Source of the DNA: Verrucomicrobiia bacterium
Lineage (GTDB): Bacteria; Verrucomicrobiota; Verrucomicrobiia; Opitutales; Opitutaceae
Length of the DNA: 14,683 nt
Direction of reading: 5' to 3'
NCBI GenBank assembly: GCA_030424825.1
Contig: JAUHWE010000037.1
Coordinates: 1 to 14,683, forward strand
Shown: piece by piece, positions 1 through 7,581 of the stretch
Layout of the letters: each line of letters starts with the position of its first letter
How positions within the stretch are numbered: position 1 is the first letter of the stretch
Notes under the pieces: model-generated
Told to the model about the DNA's origin: nothing
The model's database searches: none
What the model saw: the letters and a program-made list of their open reading frames with translations, nothing else
Position numbers and translations under genes: made by a program

Positions 1-465
1 GTCCGCGTATCCATCGTAGAAATGCTCTGCATCATAAATGACCTCTCTGCCATTCTCCTTGAGGAATCGAACGGAATCCTCGATCATTCTGAGATTCTCT
101 TCCGGTTCGACTCGCAATACTTCCGTTACGTGCAGGAGCCAGGTCTTTCCGAATATAGTGACAACCGGAGTTTCCGCATCGAGCAATGTCTGCAGTTGCG
201 GGTCATCCTCAGCCGCGAGATTCCCTCTTCGAGTCGACCCAAAGGCTGCGATTTTGGCATGCTTCAGATTGAGCTTTTTCGCCTCTTCGAAAAACGCCAT
301 GTCGCGCGGATTAGAACCCGGCCAACCGCCCTCGATATAGTCTATGCCAAACTGGTCAAACTTTCTTGCAATGCGCAACTTGTCCGTGACTGAAAAGGAT
401 ACTCCCTCACCCTGAGTTCCATCTCTCAGAGTTGTATCATATATAAATACCTTTGCCTTGCTCAT
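1..465 (-). CDS. cimA: (R)-citramalate synthase, N-terminal part (cut by left edge)
   Basis: CimA condenses pyruvate and acetyl-CoA to (R)-citramalate, the first step of threonine-independent isoleucine synthesis, in the cytoplasm. The frame is open from an ATG at 465 to the window edge, giving 155 residues of a family that is usually about 520-540 long; the C-terminal part lies outside. Visible motifs are [17 protein letters not shown] near the N-terminus (the DRE-TIM metallolyase signature), [27 protein letters not shown] and DAEHFYDG, all typical of the CimA branch rather than of LeuA or homocitrate synthase. It begins 7 bases after the thrC stop, with AGAAG as a weak ribosome site, so it is probably the last or a late gene of the threonine operon. 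Assignment of the family is secure; substrate (citramalate rather than another 2-oxoacid product) is inferred from the motifs. Confidence 0.93.
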   Translation of the reverse strand, partial: MSKAKVFIYDTTLRDGTQGEGVSFSVTDKLRIARKFDQFGIDYIEGGWPGSNPRDMAFFEEAKKLNLKHAKIAAFGSTRRGNLAAEDDPQLQTLLDAETPVVTIFGKTWLLHVTEVLRVEPEENLRMIEDSVRFLKENGREVIYDAEHFYDGYAD

Positions 466-472
466 ATTGCTT

Positions 473-1846
473 CTACGATTGAACTGGTTTTTGCTTGGAG
501 CGGATAAACTCCTTGATGGCTTCTGCATCCGCAGAAAGAGGATGTTTTACAATCTTTCGGTCCTTAAGCTCATCAAGACTTGGATGCGTCACCGAAATGC
601 CAAGCGTTTCTTCGATGGTTTCAGGAAACTTTGCAGGATGGGCCGTCGAAAGAATGACGCAATGCTCAAATTCATCTAGATCCTTAAACGCGCATGCCGT
701 ATGAGGATCCGCGATGTAACCATATTTTTGATATACACTACGAATGGTGTCGCAAATTTCGGTGTCGTCCATCCGCGAGCTCGACATCGATTTAATGAAC
801 GAATCGTCGCCTGATTGAAATGTGCCCCGCTTCTTGAAATCCGCCATCGCCTTGCGCGTCTTTTTACTGTCTTCGCCAAGGCCGTAGTAGAGGTACCTTT
901 CGAAATTCGACGCCACCTGTATATCCATAGACGGGGCTAGACTAGATGAAGCTTCGCCCACAGAGTAGTCACCTGAAGCAAAGAAGCGATAAAGAATATC
1001 GTTCCGGTTCGTAGCCACACGAAAGCCAGCTACTTTCATCCCCATTTTGCTAGCCATCCAACCTGCCAGAACATTGCCAAAGTTTCCCGTCGGCACGACA
1101 AAGGTCGTTTTCTCCCTCTGGGAAGCAGGTAGTTTCAGCCAAGCAAAAATGTAGTAGACACACTGGGCGAGAATCCGGGCGAGATTGATGGAATTGACCG
1201 CTGACAGATTAACCGAACGGCTAAAGTCACTATCTCCGAAAACATCTTTGAGAGCAGCTTGAGCATCATCAAAACTTCCCGTAACCGCAATGGGGTAAAC
1301 ATTGGATTCTCCCGTACAGGTCATTTGCCTCTCCTGCAATGGGGAGACCCGACCATCTGGATACAGAATGAAAATGTTCACTCCTTTCTTGCCCACGAGT
1401 CCGTTGATCGCTGCCGCGCCGGTATCTCCTGATGTCGCGCCCAAGACATTGATAGAAACGCCGGACCGGGAAACCTGCCGCTCGTAGAGCTTCCCCAATA
1501 ACTGCAGCGCAAAGTCTTTAAATGCGAGCGTCGGACCATGAAATAGTTCCAGAACACTAATCCTGTCACTGAGAGAAACCAATGGAGCAAGTTCATCGTG
1601 GTCGAACTCTGTGTATGCCTCTCGGACAAGCGTTTCCAGTTCTAGTGCATCTATGTCGGATGCAAAATTCTGAAAGAATGACCCACATAGGTCGGGATAC
1701 GACTTCCCTTCCCATTGCGTCAATTGAGTGGTCAGGTCCGGAAGCCTTTCCGGCACGAACAAGCCACCATCCGGGGCCAGGCCGATTTTCACAGCTTCCG
1801 AAAAACTATGCGGCTCAGCCAATCCTCTTGTACTAAAATAGTTCAT
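473..1846 (-). CDS. thrC: Threonine synthase
   Basis: PLP enzyme that converts O-phosphohomoserine to threonine, the last step of the pathway. The 457-residue protein starts [15 protein letters not shown], the normal ThrC N-terminus, and has the PLP-lysine motif [13 protein letters not shown] (Lys about 110), [11 protein letters not shown] (phosphate-binding loop) and [13 protein letters not shown]. Length fits the bacterial/fungal long form (about 430-480). I chose the ATG at 1846; an in-frame TTG at 1855 would add three residues but the homologous start is at the ATG. The gene begins 12 bases after the lysC stop and ends 7 bases before cimA, so it is part of the same operon as lysC and hom. 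The purine run GGAAGG lies almost directly against the ATG, which is tighter than normal Shine-Dalgarno spacing. Confidence 0.96.
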   Translation of the reverse strand: MNYFSTRGLAEPHSFSEAVKIGLAPDGGLFVPERLPDLTTQLTQWEGKSYPDLCGSFFQNFASDIDALELETLVREAYTEFDHDELAPLVSLSDRISVLELFHGPTLAFKDFALQLLGKLYERQVSRSGVSINVLGATSGDTGAAAINGLVGKKGVNIFILYPDGRVSPLQERQMTCTGESNVYPIAVTGSFDDAQAALKDVFGDSDFSRSVNLSAVNSINLARILAQCVYYIFAWLKLPASQREKTTFVVPTGNFGNVLAGWMASKMGMKVAGFRVATNRNDILYRFFASGDYSVGEASSSLAPSMDIQVASNFERYLYYGLGEDSKKTRKAMADFKKRGTFQSGDDSFIKSMSSSRMDDTEICDTIRSVYQKYGYIADPHTACAFKDLDEFEHCVILSTAHPAKFPETIEETLGISVTHPSLDELKDRKIVKHPLSADAEAIKEFIRSKQKPVQS

Positions 1847-1858
1847 ACCTTCCAACGG

Positions 1859-2338
1859 CTAATTCGTATCCAATCCGAATGCCGTATGAACGACGCGAGC
1901 CGCATGGTCCGATTCCTCCTCATTGATTACGACCGAAATTTTAATTTCCGATGTACTAATGAGCTGTATATTGACCTCCGCATCGCTTAGGGCGGAAAAC
2001 AACTGACTCGCCACTCCTGAATGAGTCCGCATTCCAACGCCCACGACAGAAAGCTTGGCAATGTCACCCACGAGATTCACTTCACCCCCACCCAATTCTT
2101 TCAGTACCGCATCAACGGCTTGAGTAGCCCGTGTTGTATCGGCTCGAGGAACGGTAAAGGTAAGGTTGGCCACTCCATTCCGTCCGATGTTTTGTACGAT
2201 CATATCCACGACAACATTCGCCGCAGAAAGCGCCCTGAAAACACGGGCCGCCGTTCCGGGCTTATCGGGAATATTCGAGATCATTACTTTGGCTTGGTTT
2301 TTGTCGAGGGCGACACCTCGCACCACCACATCTTCCAT
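1859..2338 (-). other. Possible internal start for an aspartokinase beta subunit
   Basis: Codon 247 of lysC is an ATG at 2338, just before the first ACT repeat, and the message just upstream reads AAAGAGGAAGTCAGTTCA. GAGG lies 11 bases and AGGA 10 bases from the ATG, about as good a ribosome site as that of lysC itself. Initiation here would give a 159-residue protein made only of the two ACT domains. In Bacillus subtilis and Corynebacterium glutamicum an in-frame beta subunit starts at nearly the same codon. That this happens here is inference only. Confidence 0.4.
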
Positions 2339-3076
2339 TGAACTGACTTCCTCTTTCACGATCGTACCTGGGTTATTGTTAAAACTGGATCTTACTTCAA
2401 ATGGGACATTGAACTTGTTGGAAAACTCAACCGAACGAGCCTGCATTACCTTGGTGCCCAGGCTGGCTAGCTCAAGCATCTCTTCATAGCTTATCTCTGG
2501 GAGTTTTCTCGCCTTGGGAACAATGCGTGGATCCGCAGTATACACACCGTCCACGTCTGTATAAATCTGGCAAATGTCTGCATCTACTCCTTTCGCCAAT
2601 GCGATCGCCGATAAATCCGAGCCCCCACGCCCTAGGGTCGTAATTTGACCCTCCTCTCCGGCTCCTTGGAATCCCGCAACAATCACCACACGCTTCAACT
2701 CAAGATGCTGGATCAAGGCCCTGCAATCCATACTGACAATTCTCGCTCTCGTATGGTAGGGATCCGTCCTGATGCCTGCCATCGCACCCGTCAGAGAAAC
2801 CGCGTCCACTCCCAACGCATGTAGAGCCATGGCCGTCAATGCGATCGTCTCCTGCTCTCCGGCAACGAGAAGCATATCCATCTCCCGGTCAGCAGGATTC
2901 GGATTAATTGCTTGGGCACGACGAATCAGATCGTTCGTGACTCCTGAGCGTGCGGAAACCACCACTACAATCTCATTACCCTTATCGTAGTCCGCCTTAA
3001 TCACACGAGCCACATTCTGGATACGTTCAACATCCCCCACTGAGGTCCCGCCAAACTTTTTTACAATACGCGCCAT
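1859..3076 (-). CDS. lysC: Aspartokinase, monofunctional with two C-terminal ACT domains
   Basis: Phosphorylates aspartate, the first committed step to lysine, threonine, methionine and diaminopimelate. The 405 residues open with KKFGGTSVGD (ATP/aspartate site), then VVVVSARSGVTNDL, GRGGSDLSA and YTDVDGVYTADPR of the kinase domain. From about residue 265 two ACT regulatory repeats follow (VMISNIPDKPGTAARVF and LSVVGVGMRTHSGVASQLF), the layout of feedback-inhibited enzymes. GAGG lies 11 bases before the ATG. It sits 19 bases after hom and 12 before thrC. The sequence also holds an internal ATG with its own purine-rich site at codon 247 (separate entry), matching where beta subunits start in the alpha2beta2 aspartokinases of Bacillus and Corynebacterium. 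Control by lysine and/or threonine is expected from the ACT domains but cannot be read from the sequence. Confidence 0.96.
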   Translation of the reverse strand: MARIVKKFGGTSVGDVERIQNVARVIKADYDKGNEIVVVVSARSGVTNDLIRRAQAINPNPADREMDMLLVAGEQETIALTAMALHALGVDAVSLTGAMAGIRTDPYHTRARIVSMDCRALIQHLELKRVVIVAGFQGAGEEGQITTLGRGGSDLSAIALAKGVDADICQIYTDVDGVYTADPRIVPKARKLPEISYEEMLELASLGTKVMQARSVEFSNKFNVPFEVRSSFNNNPGTIVKEEVSSMEDVVVRGVALDKNQAKVMISNIPDKPGTAARVFRALSAANVVVDMIVQNIGRNGVANLTFTVPRADTTRATQAVDAVLKELGGGEVNLVGDIAKLSVVGVGMRTHSGVASQLFSALSDAEVNIQLISTSEIKISVVINEEESDHAARVVHTAFGLDTN

Positions 3077-3095
3077 TCCGGTAGATCCCTCGTTG

Positions 3096-4421
3096 TTATG
3101 AAATCGTGCCTATCGGCATGCAAAACGGTTTCTCTTCAAGTATCGTCAAGCCTTCCAGATCCGCTACCGCACGAAGAATCGCTTCTTCTGTCGTCAGGTG
3201 CGTCGTAATGATCAGCGACGCTCGCTCCGCTTTCTCGGGCACCTCCTTTTGAGTGACACTCGCAAGACTCACTTTGTGTGAAGCAAGGATCGAGGCGATC
3301 TCGGCCATAACGCCTGGCTGGTCCATCACGACCAGACGTACGTAATACCGTGAGTGTATTTCATCCGGCCTGGCTATGTCAATCCCACCCCCGTTCTTCG
3401 GAGCCGAATCTAAAAAGGGGAAACGACCTTCCGGTCCCCCAAAAATGAGCAACTTCGCCGCGTCTACGATGTCGGAGATAACCGCGCTCGCTGTCGCATG
3501 TCGACCCGCACCCGGCCCAATGTAAACTGTTTCCCCTACGACGTCCCCGTGAATGGAAACTGCGTTGAAAACGCCATCCACGCTTCCGAGCGAACTTCTT
3601 CTTTCCACAAGTGTTGGTAAAACGGATACATGTAAAGCTTTGCCACCTCGCTCTCGATTGACAACGGCGATCAGCTTAACGGCATAACCATTGTCTTTAG
3701 CGAAAAGAATATCCTCTTGGGAGACTTCCTTAATGCCTTGTAAACGAACATTCTTGAAGTCGACCCATTTGCCGTGGGCGAGGTAAGCGAGCACGACCGC
3801 CTTGTGAGCGGCATCAATGCCGTCCACGTCAAGCGACTCATCCGCTTCGGCGTACCCCAATTCTTTCGCTTCAACGAGAATCTCCTGATAGCTCAGACCT
3901 TCATTGGCCATGCGTGTCAGGATGTAGTTGCACGTTCCATTCAAAATCCCGTAGATACTTGAAAAATCGTTAATGACCAATCCCTCGCGAATCGCCTTGA
4001 TCACGGGTATCCCGCCAGCAACGCTCGCCTCAAAAAGCACGTGACCGCCATACTGCTGGGCGATCGACAACAATTCCTTTCCATGGTCACATAGGAGCGC
4101 CTTGTTCGCCGTCACCACAATCTTGCCCGCTTTTAAGGCCGCAACCGTAACTTCACGAGCGGTGTTCGTTCCGCCCATCAATTCGCAAACGATGTCAATT
4201 TCGGGATCGGTCGCGATCGAGATGGGATCGCTGGTTATGATACCCTCATCAACTGCGACATCCCGCTTTTTGCCTTTTTCCCGAACCGCAATTCGGGTGA
4301 CCGACATATCCGCGCCGAGCAGCGCCCCTAGAGCTTTCCTCTTTTTGTTCAGATGGTCAAAAACGCCTTGCCCGACAACACCGAAGCCGCACAACCCGAT
4401 TCTTATACTGCGACTGCTCAT
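3096..4421 (-). CDS. hom: Homoserine dehydrogenase with C-terminal ACT domain
   Basis: NAD(P)-dependent reduction of aspartate semialdehyde to homoserine, the branch point to threonine and methionine. The 441-residue protein has the Rossmann loop CGFGVVGQGV (residues 11-20), TANKALL with the conserved Lys 107, ASVAGGIPVI, GILNGTCNYILTRM and DVDGIDAAHKA, where Asp 203 and Lys 207 match the catalytic Asp-x3-Lys spacing. The C-terminus (from about 355, YYVRLVVMDQPGVMAEIA) is an ACT domain, the usual site for threonine feedback. A strong Shine-Dalgarno GGGGGAGG precedes the ATG at 4421. That ATG overlaps the plsY stop (ATGA), so translation is probably coupled to plsY. The gene ends 19 bases before lysC. 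Confidence 0.96.
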   Translation of the reverse strand: MSSRSIRIGLCGFGVVGQGVFDHLNKKRKALGALLGADMSVTRIAVREKGKKRDVAVDEGIITSDPISIATDPEIDIVCELMGGTNTAREVTVAALKAGKIVVTANKALLCDHGKELLSIAQQYGGHVLFEASVAGGIPVIKAIREGLVINDFSSIYGILNGTCNYILTRMANEGLSYQEILVEAKELGYAEADESLDVDGIDAAHKAVVLAYLAHGKWVDFKNVRLQGIKEVSQEDILFAKDNGYAVKLIAVVNRERGGKALHVSVLPTLVERRSSLGSVDGVFNAVSIHGDVVGETVYIGPGAGRHATASAVISDIVDAAKLLIFGGPEGRFPFLDSAPKNGGGIDIARPDEIHSRYYVRLVVMDQPGVMAEIASILASHKVSLASVTQKEVPEKAERASLIITTHLTTEEAILRAVADLEGLTILEEKPFCMPIGTIS

Positions 4422-5053
4422 TCGCCTCCCCCTTTTCTGGATACCTTTTTTTCAAACCGGTTTTCTTCGCCTTTCAGCAATCGGGAAATATTCGACTTGT
4501 GGCGGAAAACGACCACCAAAGCGAGCGCCAACGACATCCATTGAAGTGAAACACTGGAATCTAGGATACGGTTGGATATTGGCAAAGATACGGCCATAAG
4601 TATAGAAGCGATGGATACATATCGAGTTGAATAGAAAACGGCTAGCCAAACCAGGATCCCGATTAAGGCCGCATATGGCATCAGAGCCACCACCCCTCCC
4701 AGCATCGCAGCCACTCCTTTTCCACCGCGGAAACGAGTAAAGACAGAGAAAGAATGCCCAATCACTGCGGCAAACAAGCCAATCAATCCATAGCTTTCAG
4801 AATATTCTATTTCAGAATACAAAATCAATGGCCAACCTGTGGCGAAAATACCCTTAAGGAAATCCAGGACGAAGACCGTATTGCCTGCCCGCTTACCCAC
4901 GGCCCGCTTCACGTTCGTCGCCCCCGGGCTTTTGCTCCCCACGGAGAAAATATCGACACCGTTGGCTTTGGCGATCCAATAGCCAAACGAAAGGGAACCG
5001 GCCAAATAGCCAATTCCGGCAGAAAGAAAAGCCGCTATAGGGTCCAGCAACAT
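4418..5053 (-). CDS. plsY: Acyl-phosphate:glycerol-3-phosphate acyltransferase
   Basis: Inner-membrane enzyme that moves an acyl group from acyl-phosphate to glycerol-3-phosphate, the first step of phospholipid synthesis with PlsX. The 211 residues contain several hydrophobic segments and the three PlsY motifs in order: SLSFGYWIAK (20-29), GSKSPGATNVKR (39-50) and FRGGKGVA (about 108-115), followed by the C-terminal HKSNISRLLKGEENRF. Motif 2 is normally GSGN(P/T)G-TN; here the third and fourth positions are Lys-Ser. AGGGG lies 7 bases before the ATG at 5053, 10 bases after the serA stop, and the stop overlaps the hom start by four bases. No functional link to its amino-acid neighbours is evident; it appears to be carried in the operon. 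Confidence 0.95.
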   Translation of the reverse strand: MLLDPIAAFLSAGIGYLAGSLSFGYWIAKANGVDIFSVGSKSPGATNVKRAVGKRAGNTVFVLDFLKGIFATGWPLILYSEIEYSESYGLIGLFAAVIGHSFSVFTRFRGGKGVAAMLGGVVALMPYAALIGILVWLAVFYSTRYVSIASILMAVSLPISNRILDSSVSLQWMSLALALVVVFRHKSNISRLLKGEENRFEKKVSRKGGGE

Positions 5054-5063
5054 AAAGGAACCC

Positions 5064-6671
5064 CTAGCACTCTAGGTAGACGAGTTTCGCCTGCTTGATT
5101 GCCTTTATGGCATGGATCTTTTTCATGGCTTCCTCATCCAAAGCGCTGTCCAGCCCGGCGATGTTCAAGGCGATTCCGCCAATCTCATTGCGGCTCATAG
5201 ACATCGAGGCAATATTCACTCCGGCATTGCCAATGATGGTGCCAATCTGGCCGACTATCCCCGTTTCATCACTATTCGCAAGGACGAGGAGATAGCCGCA
5301 TGGCTCCACTTCTACGTCGCGGCCATTGATTCCCACGACACGAGGCGAATTGCCCTTGCCCATCAACGTGCCTTCAACCGAAACCTTTTCGCCGTTTTTG
5401 CACTTGGCTTCCACTTTGATAAGTTCGGTAAAATCCGTTTCCGCGCTCGAGCGAACCACTTCTACCCCCACTCCCAGTCGCTCAACGAGCACCATGGCAT
5501 TCACGAAATTAACGTTGCTTCCGGAAATGTTTTGCAGAAATCCCTTCAAAACCCCTCTGGTCAAAGAATTGGAATCCAGATCAACGACCTTCCCATAGTA
5601 GGTGATCGTTAGGCTCTCGATCTTGTCTAACGCGAGCTGCTGGACGAACGTGCCAATCTTCGAGCAAAGATCGAGATAGGGCCCCACCTTCTCAATCGTG
5701 GACGCATCCAACGAGGGCATGTTGATCGCGTTGCGGATCTCTCCACCGCGAACGGCATCGGCAATCGCTTCCGCGATTTCGATTCCAACACTCTCCTGGG
5801 CTTCTTGGGTGGACGCTCCTAAGTGCGGGGTGAGATTCACATTCGGATGAGCCCGGAGCGGATGGTCCTCAGCGGGGGGTTCCGATTCGTAGACGTCCAG
5901 ACCTGCGGCCGCCACTTTTCCACTATTCAGTGCATCAACCAAGGCAGATTCCTTGATGATGCCACCGCGAGCACAATTGAACACGCGAACGCCATCCTTC
6001 ATCTTCGCGAAGGCCGCTTCGTCGATCATGTACTTGGTCTGCTCCGTCAAAGGCATGTGGACCGTAATGTAATCGGACCGGGTAAACAGCTCCTCCAACT
6101 CCACCGGCTCAACTCCCATCGCGTCCGCCCGAGCTTCTGTCAGAAACGGGTCATAAGCGATGATCTCCATCCCAAAAGCCCTCGCCCGCTTGGCAACTTC
6201 GCTACCGATGCGTCCCATGCCGCAAATTCCGAGCGTCTTGTTCATCAATTCGCTGCCGCCGAGCGTCTTGCGGTCCCAGCGGCCTTCTTTCATAGAGGCA
6301 GCCGCTTGAGGCACCGGTCTCGCGCCACAAAGCATGTGGGTGAAAGTAAGCTCCGCTGTCGCGATCGTATTGCCCGCCGGAGTGTTCATGACCACGACAC
6401 CATGATCCGTTGCGGCAGGAATATCGATGTTGTCGACACCGACTCCCGCGCGGCCCACGGCCTTTAGCTTGGGAGCATTTTCCAACACTTCCTTCGTAAT
6501 CTTTGAGTCGCTCCGAACAATAATGCCTGAAACTTCAGGAGCATGCTCCATCAATTTTACGGCCCGCTCGTCTTTGGGCAGGTCAAAGATCTCAATTACC
6601 TCGAAGCCTTCTTGGCTTTTGAGATAATCAACTCCTATCGGAGAGATTTTATCGGCTACTAGGATCTTCAT
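5064..6671 (-). CDS. serA: D-3-phosphoglycerate dehydrogenase
   Basis: Oxidises 3-phosphoglycerate to 3-phosphohydroxypyruvate, the first step of serine synthesis. I start at the ATG at 6671, giving 535 residues beginning MKILVADKISPIG, the standard N-terminus of the long (about 525-535) form; the frame is open further upstream but that part is not SerA-like. Domains: substrate/nucleotide-binding dehydrogenase with VGRAGVGVDNID, the NAD loop GICGMGRIG (148-156), and catalytic Arg 235 (CARGG), Glu 264 (YESEPP) and His 283 (TPHLGAST); then the intervening allosteric-substrate-binding type domain (about 320-455); then a C-terminal ACT domain (about 460-535, LLVLANSDETGIVGQIG) where serine usually acts. 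No clear Shine-Dalgarno precedes the ATG. An 86-base gap separates it from the hydrolase, so it may have its own promoter and could head the amino-acid operon. Confidence 0.95.
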   Translation of the reverse strand: MKILVADKISPIGVDYLKSQEGFEVIEIFDLPKDERAVKLMEHAPEVSGIIVRSDSKITKEVLENAPKLKAVGRAGVGVDNIDIPAATDHGVVVMNTPAGNTIATAELTFTHMLCGARPVPQAAASMKEGRWDRKTLGGSELMNKTLGICGMGRIGSEVAKRARAFGMEIIAYDPFLTEARADAMGVEPVELEELFTRSDYITVHMPLTEQTKYMIDEAAFAKMKDGVRVFNCARGGIIKESALVDALNSGKVAAAGLDVYESEPPAEDHPLRAHPNVNLTPHLGASTQEAQESVGIEIAEAIADAVRGGEIRNAINMPSLDASTIEKVGPYLDLCSKIGTFVQQLALDKIESLTITYYGKVVDLDSNSLTRGVLKGFLQNISGSNVNFVNAMVLVERLGVGVEVVRSSAETDFTELIKVEAKCKNGEKVSVEGTLMGKGNSPRVVGINGRDVEVEPCGYLLVLANSDETGIVGQIGTIIGNAGVNIASMSMSRNEIGGIALNIAGLDSALDEEAMKKIHAIKAIKQAKLVYLEC

Positions 6672-6757
6672 TGGAAAAAAAGAGGCCCCATAAAAGGTGA
6701 TGCCCATTAAAAAGCAATAGATAATAGTGTCATCTATCCGTCGGCAAATCGCCTCCA
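6672..6757 (-). promoter_or_regulatory. Leader region before serA, possible promoter
   Basis: This 86-base stretch is the widest gap in the eight-gene minus-strand run. Read on the minus strand it holds TTGCCG, then 15 bases, then TATTAT, a fair -10 (5 of 6) at a short spacing. Across the -10 is the imperfect palindrome ATAGAT-9-ATCTAT, which could be an operator. A polypyrimidine tract (CTCTTTTTTTCC) sits where a ribosome site would be expected. Weak evidence; a promoter here is plausible because serA starts a functional block. Confidence 0.3.
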
Positions 6758-7573
6758 TCAACGCCTCAGCGAAGACCCTCGAACGAACTGCTCGATCGCC
6801 GTCCAATAGCCCAGACCGCCGACCCGTTCGACATTGCGATGTCCCGCATCCGGAACAATTAGCTGGGAGACCTTCGCCGCCTTGAACGCATCCCGAAGAA
6901 CGTGGCTGTTAGCGACATCGACTAAACCGTCCACTTCCCCGTGAATCAGCAGGACGGGGCACGTCACTTGCGACGCCTTGTCCTCATTCTCAAACAGATC
7001 GCCTGGAATCCATTTCAGTGACAGAAGATTGTCGTAAACACTCGTGAACGCCGACTCGAGGATCAGGCGTACCGGCTCGCGAGTGATGGCAAGCTCAGTG
7101 GCAACCCCTCCCCCCAAAGACCGTCCATGAAGCACCAGCTTCGACTCGCTGACACCTTTCTCGTGCAACAGATAATCGTACACCACCCCCGCGTCTTCGT
7201 ACAAATTGGATTCATTGGGCTCTCCTTTCGTATGCCCGTAGCCGCGATACTCAAAACTCGCCACGTTGTAGCCTTTCAGCTGATAGTTCCGGAGCTTTGG
7301 CATCGCCGCCGCCAAATCTTCCTCGCTTCCCAGAAAATAAAGAACGGTCCAGGCAGCCTCGCCCGCTCCCGCCCAGAAAACATTCAGATCGACCCCGTCT
7401 TTGGCAGGAATGAAGGTAAAACTTGCATCCCGTTCGTACACTTCCCTGGGCGGCTGAAACAGGAATTCATGAGCCGTCCGCCGGGCGTAAACCGCAAAAA
7501 ACACCACCCCCGCGATCACCAGGACCATCAGGGCGTTGAACGGGTTGTGGGTCCTGCGCGAATCCGGACGCAT
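6758..7573 (-). CDS. Membrane-anchored alpha/beta hydrolase (Bem46/ABHD13-17-like)
   Basis: Serine hydrolase of unknown substrate. The 271 residues begin with a short basic stretch (RPDSRRTHN) and a single hydrophobic segment (about 13-30), then positively charged RR: a signal anchor that would place the catalytic domain outside the cytoplasm. The fold signatures are FEYRGYGHTKG (108-117), nucleophile elbow GRSLGGG with Ser 152, acid Asp 215 in HGEVDGLVD and His 245 in DAGHRN. This is the layout of the Bem46/ABHD13/ABHD17 group (family length about 270-300). The oxyanion segment, usually YFHGN, reads YFLGS here. It lies 8 bases after hisS and 86 before serA, so it is probably cotranscribed with hisS. 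Neighbours do not suggest a substrate; esterase or thioesterase activity is a guess. Confidence 0.85.
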   Translation of the reverse strand: MRPDSRRTHNPFNALMVLVIAGVVFFAVYARRTAHEFLFQPPREVYERDASFTFIPAKDGVDLNVFWAGAGEAAWTVLYFLGSEEDLAAAMPKLRNYQLKGYNVASFEYRGYGHTKGEPNESNLYEDAGVVYDYLLHEKGVSESKLVLHGRSLGGGVATELAITREPVRLILESAFTSVYDNLLSLKWIPGDLFENEDKASQVTCPVLLIHGEVDGLVDVANSHVLRDAFKAAKVSQLIVPDAGHRNVERVGGLGYWTAIEQFVRGSSLRR

Positions 7574-7581
7574 CGGAAAAT

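Noticed and set aside
1847..1855. TTG start three codons upstream for thrC
   Set aside because: ThrC homologues start at the MNYFSTRG methionine and no ribosome site precedes the TTG.
4102..4599. 165-codon plus-strand open frame
   Set aside because: Antisense to hom and plsY; composition is a shadow of those genes.
5823..6467. 214-codon plus-strand open frame
   Set aside because: It lies entirely antisense to serA, whose motifs are unambiguous; no family resemblance.
6672..6806. Longer SerA N-terminus from an upstream ATG, including a TGATG overlap with the hydrolase stop at 6758
   Set aside because: The extra 29-45 residues do not resemble SerA; the family start is at MKILVADKIS (6671).
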